In this document: positions 8,650 to 16,363 of the stretch, piece by piece
How the letters are laid out: the number at the start of each line of letters is the position of its first letter
How positions within the stretch are numbered: the first letter of the stretch is position 1
DNA from: Micromonospora sp. NBC_00389
GTDB lineage: Bacteria > Actinomycetota > Actinomycetes > Mycobacteriales > Micromonosporaceae
NCBI RefSeq assembly: GCF_036059255.1
Contig: NZ_CP107947.1
Coordinates: 5,022,001-5,086,000, forward strand
Reading direction: 5' to 3'
DNA length: 64,000 bases
Notes under the pieces: model-generated
The model's database searches: none
What the model was told of the DNA's origin: nothing
The model's input: the letters and a program-made list of their open reading frames with translations, nothing else
Position numbers and translations under genes: made by a program

Positions 8650-10173
8650 ATGACCGCCGACGCACCAGGCACGGACAGCGCTCCGCTGCTGGTCCTCGAC
8701 GGCGTGACGAAGTCCTTCGGGGCCGTCGCCGCGCTGCGCGGGGTGCACCTGGCGCTGCACTCCGGTGAGGCCCACGCCCTGGTCGGCGAGAACGGGGCGG
8801 GCAAGTCCACCCTGGTGAAAATTCTGGCCGGCGCGCACGCACCGGACTCCGGCGGGATGACCCTGGACGGGCAACCGCTGCGGCTGCGCGGTCCCGCCGA
8901 CGCCCGGGCCGCCGGCATCGCGGTCATCTACCAGGAGCCGACGCTCTTCCCGGACCTGTCCGTGGCGGAGAACATCTTCATGGGCCGGCAACCGCTGCGC
9001 GGCCTGCGTCGCATCGACACAGCGGCGATGAACCGCGACGCCGAGCGACTGTTTCAGCGGCTGGGGGTCCGGATCGACCCGACCCGCCCCGCGCGTGGGC
9101 TCTCCATTGCCGACCAACAGCTCGTCGAGATCGCCAAGGCGATCTCGTTCGACGCGCGCGTCCTGGTCATGGACGAGCCCACCGCCGCGCTCTCCGGTGT
9201 GGAGGTCGAGCGGCTCTTCGCGGTCGCCCGGTCGCTCTGCGAGGGTGGGGCGGCGGTGCTGTTCATCTCGCACCGGTTCAACGAGGTGTTCGACCTGTGC
9301 CATCGCATCACCGTGCTGCGCGACGGCGCCTGGGTCTCCAGCGACCACGCCGCCGACCTGAGCGTCGACGAGGTGGTGCGGCGGATGGTCGGCCGGGACG
9401 TCTCCTCGCTCTACCCGAAGCAGGACGCCGAACTGCGGGACACCCTGCTCGAGGTCCGTGGGCTGACCCGCGCCGGTGTCTTCACCGACGTGTCGTTCTC
9501 CGTCCGCGGCGGGGAGATCGTCGCACTCGCCGGGCTGGTCGGCGCCGGGCGCAGCGAGGTCGCCCGCGCCGTCTTCGGCGTCGACCGCTACGACACCGGC
9601 GAGGTGCTGGTCGCCGGCCGGGCCGTCCCGGCGGGGAACCCGGGCCGGGCTATCACCGCTGGCATGGCGCTGGTCCCCGAGGACCGACGGCAGCAGGGCC
9701 TGGTCATGGAGCTGTCGGTGGAGCGCAACGCCACCCTGGCCCGCCGCCGGGCACTGAGCCGGCTGGGCCTGCTGCTCGGCGGTGCGGAGCGTGCCGAGGC
9801 CCGCCAGTGGACGCGGCGGCTACAGGTGAAGGCCTCCCGGCTCGGCGCGCCCGTGGCCACCCTCTCCGGAGGCAACCAGCAGAAGGTCGTGCTCGCCAAG
9901 TGGCTGGCCACCGAACCACGGGTCCTGATCATCGACGAACCCACCCGTGGCATCGACGTCGGCACCAAGTCCGAGGTGCACCGGCTGCTCTCGGAGCTGG
10001 CCGGCGAGGGCCTGGCGATCCTCATGATCAGCAGCGAACTGCCCGAGGTGCTCGGCATGGCCGACCGGGTCCTGGTCATGCACGAGGGACGACTGGTCCG
10101 CGAGCTGCCCCGGGCCGAGGCGGACGAGACCTCCATCATGTTCGCCGCCACCGGTCAAGGAGCGACCGCATGA
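8650..10173 (+). CDS. rhaT: rhamnose ABC importer, ATP-binding protein
   Basis: A 507-aa CUT2-type double ATPase (RbsA-like). The first domain has Walker A GENGAGKS (46-53), a signature [14 protein letters not shown] and Walker B VLVMDEPT. The second has the degenerate P-loop GLVGAGRSE, signature [14 protein letters not shown] and Walker [11 protein letters not shown]. The start is supported by AGGAGG eight bases upstream. Gene order T-P-Q-S followed by mutarotase matches the RhaTPQSU transporter described in rhizobia, so rhamnose is the inferred substrate. The stop overlaps the next start (ATGA). Confidence 0.92.
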   Translation: MTADAPGTDSAPLLVLDGVTKSFGAVAALRGVHLALHSGEAHALVGENGAGKSTLVKILAGAHAPDSGGMTLDGQPLRLRGPADARAAGIAVIYQEPTLFPDLSVAENIFMGRQPLRGLRRIDTAAMNRDAERLFQRLGVRIDPTRPARGLSIADQQLVEIAKAISFDARVLVMDEPTAALSGVEVERLFAVARSLCEGGAAVLFISHRFNEVFDLCHRITVLRDGAWVSSDHAADLSVDEVVRRMVGRDVSSLYPKQDAELRDTLLEVRGLTRAGVFTDVSFSVRGGEIVALAGLVGAGRSEVARAVFGVDRYDTGEVLVAGRAVPAGNPGRAITAGMALVPEDRRQQGLVMELSVERNATLARRRALSRLGLLLGGAERAEARQWTRRLQVKASRLGAPVATLSGGNQQKVVLAKWLATEPRVLIIDEPTRGIDVGTKSEVHRLLSELAGEGLAILMISSELPEVLGMADRVLVMHEGRLVRELPRAEADETSIMFAATGQGATA

Positions 10174-11231
10174 GCCTCACCGACGCCGGCGCTCCCGAAC
10201 GGGCCGCCGGGAACGCCCCGACCGACCCCGGTCGGCAGCGCCGTGGCCTCACCGAGCGGCTGCTCGCCGTACGCGAGCTGAGCCTGCTGATCGCGCTCGG
10301 CGTGCTGGTCCTGGTGACCACCCTGCGCAATGATCGGTTCCTGAGCGGCCAGAGCATCAAGGACCTGCTGCTGGGCTGCGCGATCCTGGTGATCCTGGCG
10401 GTCGGCCAGACCCTGGTCATCGTCACCCGCAACGTCGACCTCTCGGTCGGCTCGATCCTGGGTCTGGTCGCCTTCGCCACCGGCTCGCTGTTCCTCTCCG
10501 CACCCGGTACGCCGTGGCCCGTGGCGCTCGTCGTGGGTGTCGCGCTGGGCGCGCTGTGCGGCGCGGTCAACGGCGGCCTGATCGCGGTGGCCCGGGTGCC
10601 CGCCCTGGTGATCACGCTCGGCACCCTCTACGCCTTCCGCGGCGTCGACTACTACTGGGCGTCCGGCCGGCAGATCAACGCCGCCGACATGCCCCCGTCG
10701 TTCCTGCGGCTGGGCAACCAGACGGTGCTCGGCGTACCGGTGCTGTTCCTCGTCGCGCTGGTCGTCGTCGTCGCCGTCGGCTTCTACCTGCGCTCCTACC
10801 GCAGCGGCCGGGAGCTGTACGCGATCGGTTCCGAACCGGCCGCCGCCCGGCTCTCCGGCATCCCGGTGGGTCGACGGGTGTTCGCCGTGTTCGTCGCCAA
10901 CGGCGCGCTCGCCGGGCTCGCCGGCGTGCTGTACGCGGCCCGGTTCGGCACCCTCGACGCGGCCGCCGGCACCGGCCTGGAACTCCAGGTCGTCGCCGCC
11001 GCCGTGGTCGGCGGGGTGGCGATCTTCGGCGGCAGCGGCAGCGCCTACGGCGCGGCGCTCGGCGCCGTGCTGCTGACCACGATCGGCAGCTCGCTGGCCG
11101 TCCTGCGCATCGATCCGTTCTGGCAGCAGGCCGTGGTCGGCGCACTCATCCTCGCCGCCATCGGGCTGGACCGGCTCCTGGCCCTGCGGGTGGCGGCCCG
11201 GCTCCGAGGGAGAAGCGCGCATGGCGCATGA
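10170..11231 (+). CDS. rhaP: rhamnose ABC importer, permease 1
   Basis: A 353-aa hydrophobic protein with about 8-10 membrane helices and the CUT2 permease signature ([20 protein letters not shown] near residues 84-103; [14 protein letters not shown] further on). It starts at ATG 10170, overlapping the rhaT stop as ATGA, which implies translational coupling. It should pair with RhaQ to form the membrane channel. Confidence 0.9.
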   Translation: MSLTDAGAPERAAGNAPTDPGRQRRGLTERLLAVRELSLLIALGVLVLVTTLRNDRFLSGQSIKDLLLGCAILVILAVGQTLVIVTRNVDLSVGSILGLVAFATGSLFLSAPGTPWPVALVVGVALGALCGAVNGGLIAVARVPALVITLGTLYAFRGVDYYWASGRQINAADMPPSFLRLGNQTVLGVPVLFLVALVVVVAVGFYLRSYRSGRELYAIGSEPAAARLSGIPVGRRVFAVFVANGALAGLAGVLYAARFGTLDAAAGTGLELQVVAAAVVGGVAIFGGSGSAYGAALGAVLLTTIGSSLAVLRIDPFWQQAVVGALILAAIGLDRLLALRVAARLRGRSAHGA

Positions 11232-12276
11232 CAGCCTGTACGCCGCACCGCCCACCGCCGAGGCTGAGCCCGGCGCGGGCCGCCTCGCCAGCCTGCGCGG
11301 GCTGCTCGGCTCCTGGGACGCGGTGATCGTCGCCGCCCTCGTGGTGGCCGTGCTGGTCGCCAGCCTGACCGTGGAGAACTTCGCCACCGGCCGCAACGCC
11401 CAGTTCCTGCTGCTCGACCTGATGCCGTTGGCGCTCATCGCGCTGCCGATGACCCTGATCGTGATCACCGGCGAGATCGACCTCTCGGTGGCCAGCATGG
11501 TCGGCCTGTGCAGCACCCTGATGGGGCAGCTCTGGCTCTCCAGTGGACTGTCCCTGGAGCTGATTTGTGTCCTCGTGGTGCTGCTGGGCGCCGTGCTCGG
11601 CGCGGTGAACGGCCTCTTCGTCACCGGCTTCGGCCTGCCGTCGCTGGCGGTGACCATCGGCACGCTCGCCCTCTACCGGGGGCTGTCCTTCGTCGTGCTC
11701 GGCGACCAGGCGGTCGCGGACTTCCCGGCCGACTGGACCGCCGCCGTGGTGCGCAACATCCCCGGCACGTCGATCCCGGTCGTGGTGGTGCCGCTGCTGG
11801 TGCTCGCCGTGATCTTCGGGGTCGTGCTGCACGCCACCGCGGCCGGTCGCGCGCTCTACGCCATGGGCAACAACGACCAGGCCGCCACCTTCACCGGCGT
11901 CTCGGTGGCCCGGACGAAGTTCTGGCTCTTCGTGGTCTCCGGTGCGGTGTGCGGGCTGGTCGGCATCCTCTGGACCCTGCGGTACGCCAGCGCCCGTGGC
12001 GACAACGCCACCGGCCTGGAGTTGACCGTGGTGACCGCCGTGCTGCTCGGCGGTGTCTCGATCTTCGGCGGTCGGGGCGCGCTGCTCGGTGTGCTGGCCG
12101 GCGTGCTGCTCCTCGGCGTCCTGCGCAACGCGCTGCAACTCGCCGACGTCGACGCCAACGCGCTGACGATCGTCACCGGCAGCCTGCTCATCGCATCCGT
12201 CGTGCTGCCCAACGCCGTCGCGGACATCCGCGCCCGGCTGCACCGTCGACGACAGCGGCACCCCGTCGCTTCGTGA
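11221..12276 (+). CDS. rhaQ: rhamnose ABC importer, permease 2
   Basis: A 351-aa CUT2 permease paralogous to the preceding one (LIVITGEIDLSVASMVGLCS near residues 79-98, then GNNDQAATFTGVSV). The start at ATG 11221 overlaps the end of rhaP by 11 bp. Heterodimeric permeases are usual for rhamnose importers of this type. Confidence 0.9.
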   Translation: MAHDSLYAAPPTAEAEPGAGRLASLRGLLGSWDAVIVAALVVAVLVASLTVENFATGRNAQFLLLDLMPLALIALPMTLIVITGEIDLSVASMVGLCSTLMGQLWLSSGLSLELICVLVVLLGAVLGAVNGLFVTGFGLPSLAVTIGTLALYRGLSFVVLGDQAVADFPADWTAAVVRNIPGTSIPVVVVPLLVLAVIFGVVLHATAAGRALYAMGNNDQAATFTGVSVARTKFWLFVVSGAVCGLVGILWTLRYASARGDNATGLELTVVTAVLLGGVSIFGGRGALLGVLAGVLLLGVLRNALQLADVDANALTIVTGSLLIASVVLPNAVADIRARLHRRRQRHPVAS

Positions 12277-12313
12277 CGTCCCCCGCGTACCAACCACCCC
12301 CGGAAGGATGACG

Positions 12314-13399
12314 ATGTCCGCGTACCGCAGAGGCCTCCGTGTCGGGGCCACCAGCCTCACCCTCGCCGCACTGCTGCTCAGCGCCGCTGCCTGTGGCGGC
12401 ACAACCCGGGACAACTCCAACAACGATGCCGGCGCTGGTAACCAGGCGAGCGGCGCCGCCAATCCCGACGCCGCCATCAAGGAAGGGCTGAAGATCGCCT
12501 TCCTGCCGAAGGCGCTGAACAACCCCTACTTCACCGTCTCGGACAACGGCGGCAAGGACGCGGTCACCGAGATCAAGGGCGAGTTCAAGGAGGTCGGCCC
12601 CTCCGAGGCCAGCGCCTCGTCCCAGGTCAGCTACGTCAACACCCTGTCCCAGCAGGGCATGGACGTGATCGTCACCTCGGCCAACGACCCGAACGCGATC
12701 TGCGGGGCGCTCAACCAGGCCAAGGCGGCCGGCGCGAAGATCGTCACCTTCGACTCCGACACCAAGCCGGAGTGCCGCCAGATCTTCGTCAACCAGGTGA
12801 CCGCCGAGGGCATCGCCGAGAACCAGGTCAAGCTCATCTCGCAGCAGATCGGCGGCGAAGGCGAGATCGCCATCCTCTCCGCCACCGCCAACGCGACCAA
12901 CCAGAACGCCTGGATCGCGCTCATGAAGGACGAGCTGAAGAAGCCCGAGTACAGCAAGATCAAGCTGGTCACCGTGGCGTACGGCAACGATGACGACCAG
13001 AAGTCCTTCCAGGAGACCCAGGGTCTGCTGCAGTCGTACCCCAACCTCAAGGGCATCATCTCCCCGACCACGGTCGGCGTCGCGGCGGCCGGCCGCTACC
13101 TCAGCGGGTCGCAGTACAAGGGCAAGGTCAAGCTGACCGGGCTGGGCACCCCGAACCAGATGCGCCAGTACGTCAAGGACGGCACCGTCGACGCGTTCGC
13201 CCTGTGGAGCCCGGCCGACCTCGGTTACCTCGCGGCGTACGCCGGAGCGGCACTGGCCTCCGGCCAGATCACCGGCGCCGAGGGCGACAAGTTCAAGGCC
13301 GGCAAGCTCGGCGAGTTCACCGTCGGCAAGGACGGCGTGGTCATCCTCGGCCCGCCCACCGTCTTCGACAAGAGCAACATCGACCAGTTCCAGTTCTGA
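12314..13399 (+). CDS. rhaS: rhamnose-binding lipoprotein
   Basis: A 361-aa periplasmic-binding-protein (type 1, ribose-binding-like) lipoprotein. The N-terminus has basic residues, a hydrophobic core and the lipobox LSAAAC, so the cysteine should be lipidated and the protein held outside the membrane. ATG 12314 is preferred over ATG 12308, because GGAAGG (12302-12307) is too close to the latter. It presents sugar to RhaPQ. A strong stem-loop follows the stop. Confidence 0.9.
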   Translation: MSAYRRGLRVGATSLTLAALLLSAAACGGTTRDNSNNDAGAGNQASGAANPDAAIKEGLKIAFLPKALNNPYFTVSDNGGKDAVTEIKGEFKEVGPSEASASSQVSYVNTLSQQGMDVIVTSANDPNAICGALNQAKAAGAKIVTFDSDTKPECRQIFVNQVTAEGIAENQVKLISQQIGGEGEIAILSATANATNQNAWIALMKDELKKPEYSKIKLVTVAYGNDDDQKSFQETQGLLQSYPNLKGIISPTTVGVAAAGRYLSGSQYKGKVKLTGLGTPNQMRQYVKDGTVDAFALWSPADLGYLAAYAGAALASGQITGAEGDKFKAGKLGEFTVGKDGVVILGPPTVFDKSNIDQFQF

Positions 13400-13406
13400 C
13401 CGCCCT

Positions 13407-13446
13407 CCCGGTCGGTGCCGGCGCACGCCGCGCCGCACCGACCGGG
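13407..13446 (+). terminator. long stem-loop between rhaS and rhaM (attenuator or mRNA-stabilising hairpin)
   Basis: CCCGGTCGGTGC (13407-13418) pairs perfectly with GCACCGACCGGG (13435-13446), and GGCGC/GCGCC (13420-13424 / 13430-13434) extends the stem after one bulged C. This gives about 17 bp with an ACGCC loop and no U-tract. A hairpin at this place commonly raises the level of binding-protein mRNA over downstream enzyme mRNA. Confidence 0.6.
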
Positions 13447-13464
13447 GGAGCCGACGGGAGAACC

Positions 13465-13839
13465 ATGCCCCGCGTCTGCTTCACCCTCCAGGTCGACCCG
13501 GACCGACTGGACGAATACCGCGCCCGCCACTCGCGGGTCTGGCCGGAGATGCTCACCGCCCTGGCCGAGAGCGGCTGGCACGACTACTCGCTCTTCCTCC
13601 GCGAGGACGGCCTGCTCGTGGGCTACCTGGTAACCGACGACTTCGCGGCGGCCCAGGCCGCCATGCAGGAAAGCGACGTCAACGCCCGCTGGCAGGCGGA
13701 GATGGCGCCGTACTTCGTCGACCTCGACAACGGCGCCCCCGACCGCGCCATGCGGCCGTTGGACGAGGTCTTCAACCTTGAGGCGCAGCTCGCCGCGCAG
13801 AGAGACGGGAGAAACACCTTGACATCCTCCCGGCCCTAA
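13465..13839 (+). CDS. rhaM: L-rhamnose mutarotase, 3' end rewritten by an insertion element
   Basis: A 124-aa RhaM/RhaU-type mutarotase that interconverts alpha and beta L-rhamnopyranose. The family core is intact (RVCFTLQVDPDRLDEYRARH, residues 3-22; HSRVWPEML; MQPLDEVF-like end as MRPLDEVFNLE). The last seven codons (13819-13839, LTSSRP and stop) lie inside the IS right end, so the native C-terminus and stop were replaced. Since the fold ends near EVFNLE, about 18 residues earlier, activity is probably kept. RBS GGGAG lies upstream of ATG 13465. Confidence 0.85.
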   Translation: MPRVCFTLQVDPDRLDEYRARHSRVWPEMLTALAESGWHDYSLFLREDGLLVGYLVTDDFAAAQAAMQESDVNARWQAEMAPYFVDLDNGAPDRAMRPLDEVFNLEAQLAAQRDGRNTLTSSRP

Positions 13840-13960
13840 AGAGCCGGGATTCCCCACGGTCACCCGTGAGGGTTCCTGTTTCATCGCCGACTGCCCGCGA
13901 GGAGAACTCCTTTGAGGTCTTACGTCAGCTCCACAGGCGTTTTACCTCTCCGCCAGCCCG
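13819..13960 (-). ncRNA. TnpB omega-RNA scaffold (right-end RNA), guide read from flank
   Basis: In IS605-family elements the tnpB 3' end and right end are transcribed as an RNA whose scaffold stops at the element tip and whose guide is the adjacent host sequence. Here the terminal hairpin (13829-13848) and closing ATGTCAA are visible. The guide would be the complement of 13799-13818 (GGTGTTTCTCCC...), i.e. the rhaM 3' end. The 5' limit of the RNA is not visible; 13960 is only a nominal boundary. Confidence 0.6.
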
Positions 13961-15054
13961 GCGGCGAGGATGTTCTTGGCTGCGTTGACGTCCCGGTCAT
14001 GAACCGCTCCGCACCCGGGGCAGGTCCACGACCGGACGGCAAGCGGCATGGTGGTGTTGATTCGGCCACACGTCGAGCAGGTCTTGGACGACGGATACCA
14101 CCGGTCGATGGTGACCACCTTGCGCCCGTACCAGGCGGCCTTGTACTCCAGCATCCCGCGCAGGTCCGACCAGGCCGCGTCGGAGATGGCGCGGGCCAGG
14201 CTGTGGTTGCGGAGCATGTTGCGCACGCTGAGGTCTTCGATCACGACCGTTTGGTTCTCGCGGACGAGTCGGGTGGTCAGCTTCTGCAGGTGGTCCCGTC
14301 GCCGGTCGGCGATCCGGGCGTGCACGCGGGCGACCTTGACCCGGGCCTTAGCCCGATTCTCGGAGCCTTTGGCCTTGCGGGCCAGGCTCCGTTGGGCCTT
14401 GGCCAGCTTCTTGCGGTCGGCCCGCTCGTGCTTGGGGTTGGCAACCTTCTCCCCGGTGGACAGGGTGACCAGGGTGGCGATCCCGGCGTCCACCCCGACG
14501 GACGACCCGACCGCCGGCAGGGGCTGCACGGTGGGGTCCTCGACGAGCAAGGACACGAACCACCGGCCGGCGGCGTCGCGGGACACCGTGACCGTGGACG
14601 GCTCCGCACCATCGGGCAGCGGTCGGGACCAAACGATGGAAAGAGGCGTGTCCATCTTGGCCAGGGTGAGCTGCCCGTCGCGCCACCGCAACGCCGACCG
14701 GGTGTACTCGGCCGACGCACGGGACCTGCGCTTGGACTTGAACCGCGGGTACCGGGATCGCTTGTCCCAGAATGCGGCGAAGGCGCCCTGGAGATGCCGC
14801 AAGCTCTGCTGGAGCGGGACCGAGGACACGTCGTTGAGGAACGCCAGATCCTCGGTGCGCTTCCACTCGGTCAGCATCGCGGAAGTCTGCACGTAGGTGG
14901 TCCGTTCGCGGTCCACCGCCCATGCCCGGGTCCGCGCCTCCAGCGCAAGGTTGTAGACCTTGCGCACGCACCCGAACGTTCGGTTCAGCTGATCGGCCTG
15001 TTCGCGGCTCGGATAGAAGCGGTACTTGAACGCACGCTTCACCAGCTCACCCAC
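13942..15054 (-). CDS. tnpB: TnpB RNA-guided endonuclease, IS200/IS605 family
   Basis: A 370-aa protein of full length. The RuvC-like acidic residues are all present: D189 in GVDAG, E273 in VVIEDL and the HDRDVNAAKNI motif (D353/D355). The zinc ribbon CSTCG...CPGCG (326-329, 345-348) lies between the second and third. N-terminal helix-turn-helix OrfB domain: KRAFKYRFYPSREQ (6-19). No internal stop or frameshift is seen, so it may be active. Start GTG 15054; a second GTG at codon 5 would remove four residues. Family members are known to cut DNA next to a short motif using the omega-RNA. Confidence 0.93.
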   Translation of the reverse strand: MGELVKRAFKYRFYPSREQADQLNRTFGCVRKVYNLALEARTRAWAVDRERTTYVQTSAMLTEWKRTEDLAFLNDVSSVPLQQSLRHLQGAFAAFWDKRSRYPRFKSKRRSRASAEYTRSALRWRDGQLTLAKMDTPLSIVWSRPLPDGAEPSTVTVSRDAAGRWFVSLLVEDPTVQPLPAVGSSVGVDAGIATLVTLSTGEKVANPKHERADRKKLAKAQRSLARKAKGSENRAKARVKVARVHARIADRRRDHLQKLTTRLVRENQTVVIEDLSVRNMLRNHSLARAISDAAWSDLRGMLEYKAAWYGRKVVTIDRWYPSSKTCSTCGRINTTMPLAVRSWTCPGCGAVHDRDVNAAKNILAAGLAER

Positions 15055-15154
15055 GCCTCACACTGTAGCAATGCATTCTGTAAGCCGAGACTTGAGAGGG
15101 GGGAGCGGCGTTTCCTCCCGGCCCTGAACGGCCGGGCTCCACGCCGCGAACCAG

Positions 15155-16336
15155 ATGACGCAGCCTGACGCCCAGACCTTCGAGCGGGTCAAGCAAGCCC
15201 TGCGCGGCCAGCGCATCGAAACCCCGTCCTGGGCGTACGCCAACTCCGGAACCCGGTTCAAGGTGTTCCCGCAGGAGGGCGTTCCGCGCAATCCGTACGA
15301 GAAGATCGCCGACGCGGCGGTCGTGCACCAGCTCACCGGCGTCGCGCCGACGGTGGCCCTGCACATCCCGTGGGACCGCGTCGACGACTACGCCGACCTG
15401 GCCGCGTACGCGGGGGACTACGGAGTCAGCCTGGGCGCGATCAACGCCAACGTCTTCCAGGACAACGACTACAAGCTGGGCAGTGTCACCAACCCGGATC
15501 CGGGTGTGCGCCGCAAGGCGATCGACCACCTGCTCGAGTGCGTGGACATCATGGACCGCACCGGCTCCCGTGACCTGAAGCTCTGGTTCTCCGACGGCAC
15601 CAACTACCCGGGCCAGGACGACATCCGGGCCCGGCAGGACCGGCTCGCGACGGCGCTGCGCGAGACCTACGACCGGCTCGGCGACAACCAACGGCTGCTG
15701 CTGGAGTACAAGCTGTTCGAGCCGGCCTTCTACGCCACCGACGTGCCGGACTGGGGCACCGCGTACGCGCACTGCCTGGAGCTGGGCCCGAAGGCGCAGG
15801 TGGTCATCGACACCGGGCACCACGCGCCGGGCACCAACATCGAGTTCATCGTGGCGATCCTGCTGCGCGCCGGGAAGCTCGGCGCCTTCGACTTCAACTC
15901 CCGCTTCTACGCCGACGACGACCTGATGGTCGGTTCCGCAGACCCGTTCCAGCTGTTCCGGATCATGCACGAGATCATCCGCGGTGACGCGCTGGCGCCG
16001 GAGGCCGGCATCGCCTTCATGCTCGACCAGTGCCACAACATCGAGCCGAAGATCCCGGCCATCATCCGCTCGGTGCTCAACGTGCAGGAGGCGACGGCCA
16101 AGGCGCTGCTCGTCGACCCGGACGCGCTCGCCGCCGCGCAGCGGGCCGGCGACGTGCTCGGCGCCAACGCCGCGCTGATGGACGCGTACAACACCGACGT
16201 CCGGCCGCTGCTCGCCGAGCTTCGGACGGACCTGGGTCTGGACCCGGACCCGATGGCCGCGTACGCCCGCTCCGGATACTTCGACAAGATCCGCGCCGAA
16301 CGCGCCGACGGCCAGCAGGCCGGCTGGGGCGCCTGA
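15155..16336 (+). CDS. rhaI: L-rhamnose isomerase
   Basis: A 393-aa TIM-barrel isomerase of the xylose-isomerase-like RhaI type (Pseudomonas/rhizobial, not E. coli RhaA). It converts L-rhamnose to L-rhamnulose. Metal-binding and catalytic regions are recognisable: LLLEYKLFEPAFY (residues 174-186), VIDTGHHAPGTN and GAFDFNSRFYADDDL. ATG 15155 gives the family's usual N-terminus. However, no Shine-Dalgarno sequence lies in the 15 bases upstream, where the IS left-end hairpin ends, so translation may be weakened compared with the ancestral operon. Confidence 0.93.
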   Translation: MTQPDAQTFERVKQALRGQRIETPSWAYANSGTRFKVFPQEGVPRNPYEKIADAAVVHQLTGVAPTVALHIPWDRVDDYADLAAYAGDYGVSLGAINANVFQDNDYKLGSVTNPDPGVRRKAIDHLLECVDIMDRTGSRDLKLWFSDGTNYPGQDDIRARQDRLATALRETYDRLGDNQRLLLEYKLFEPAFYATDVPDWGTAYAHCLELGPKAQVVIDTGHHAPGTNIEFIVAILLRAGKLGAFDFNSRFYADDDLMVGSADPFQLFRIMHEIIRGDALAPEAGIAFMLDQCHNIEPKIPAIIRSVLNVQEATAKALLVDPDALAAAQRAGDVLGANAALMDAYNTDVRPLLAELRTDLGLDPDPMAAYARSGYFDKIRAERADGQQAGWGA

Positions 16337-16363
16337 CCACACCGAAGAACGCAGACTGGGGAC

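Larger units (their letters stand above)
13819..15150 (-). mobile_element. IS200/IS605-family (IS1341-like) element carrying tnpB only
   Basis: The right end on the minus strand finishes ...GGGAGGATGTCAA at base 13819, after a hairpin with TTTA loop (13829-13848). This closely resembles the known right ends of IS605-family elements that end in a TCAA-type motif. The left end has a matching hairpin (CCCGGCC/GGCCGGG, 15117-15136); its exact tip lies somewhere between 15137 and 15154. There is no tnpA, so the element is either non-autonomous or mobilised in trans. It sits inside the rha operon, opposite to transcription. No target duplication is expected for this family. Confidence 0.85.

Noticed and set aside
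9297..10169. Upstream extension of the rhaP frame into rhaT
   Set aside because: The frame is open by chance; the protein begins at the ATGA overlap at 10170, where the membrane permease sequence starts.
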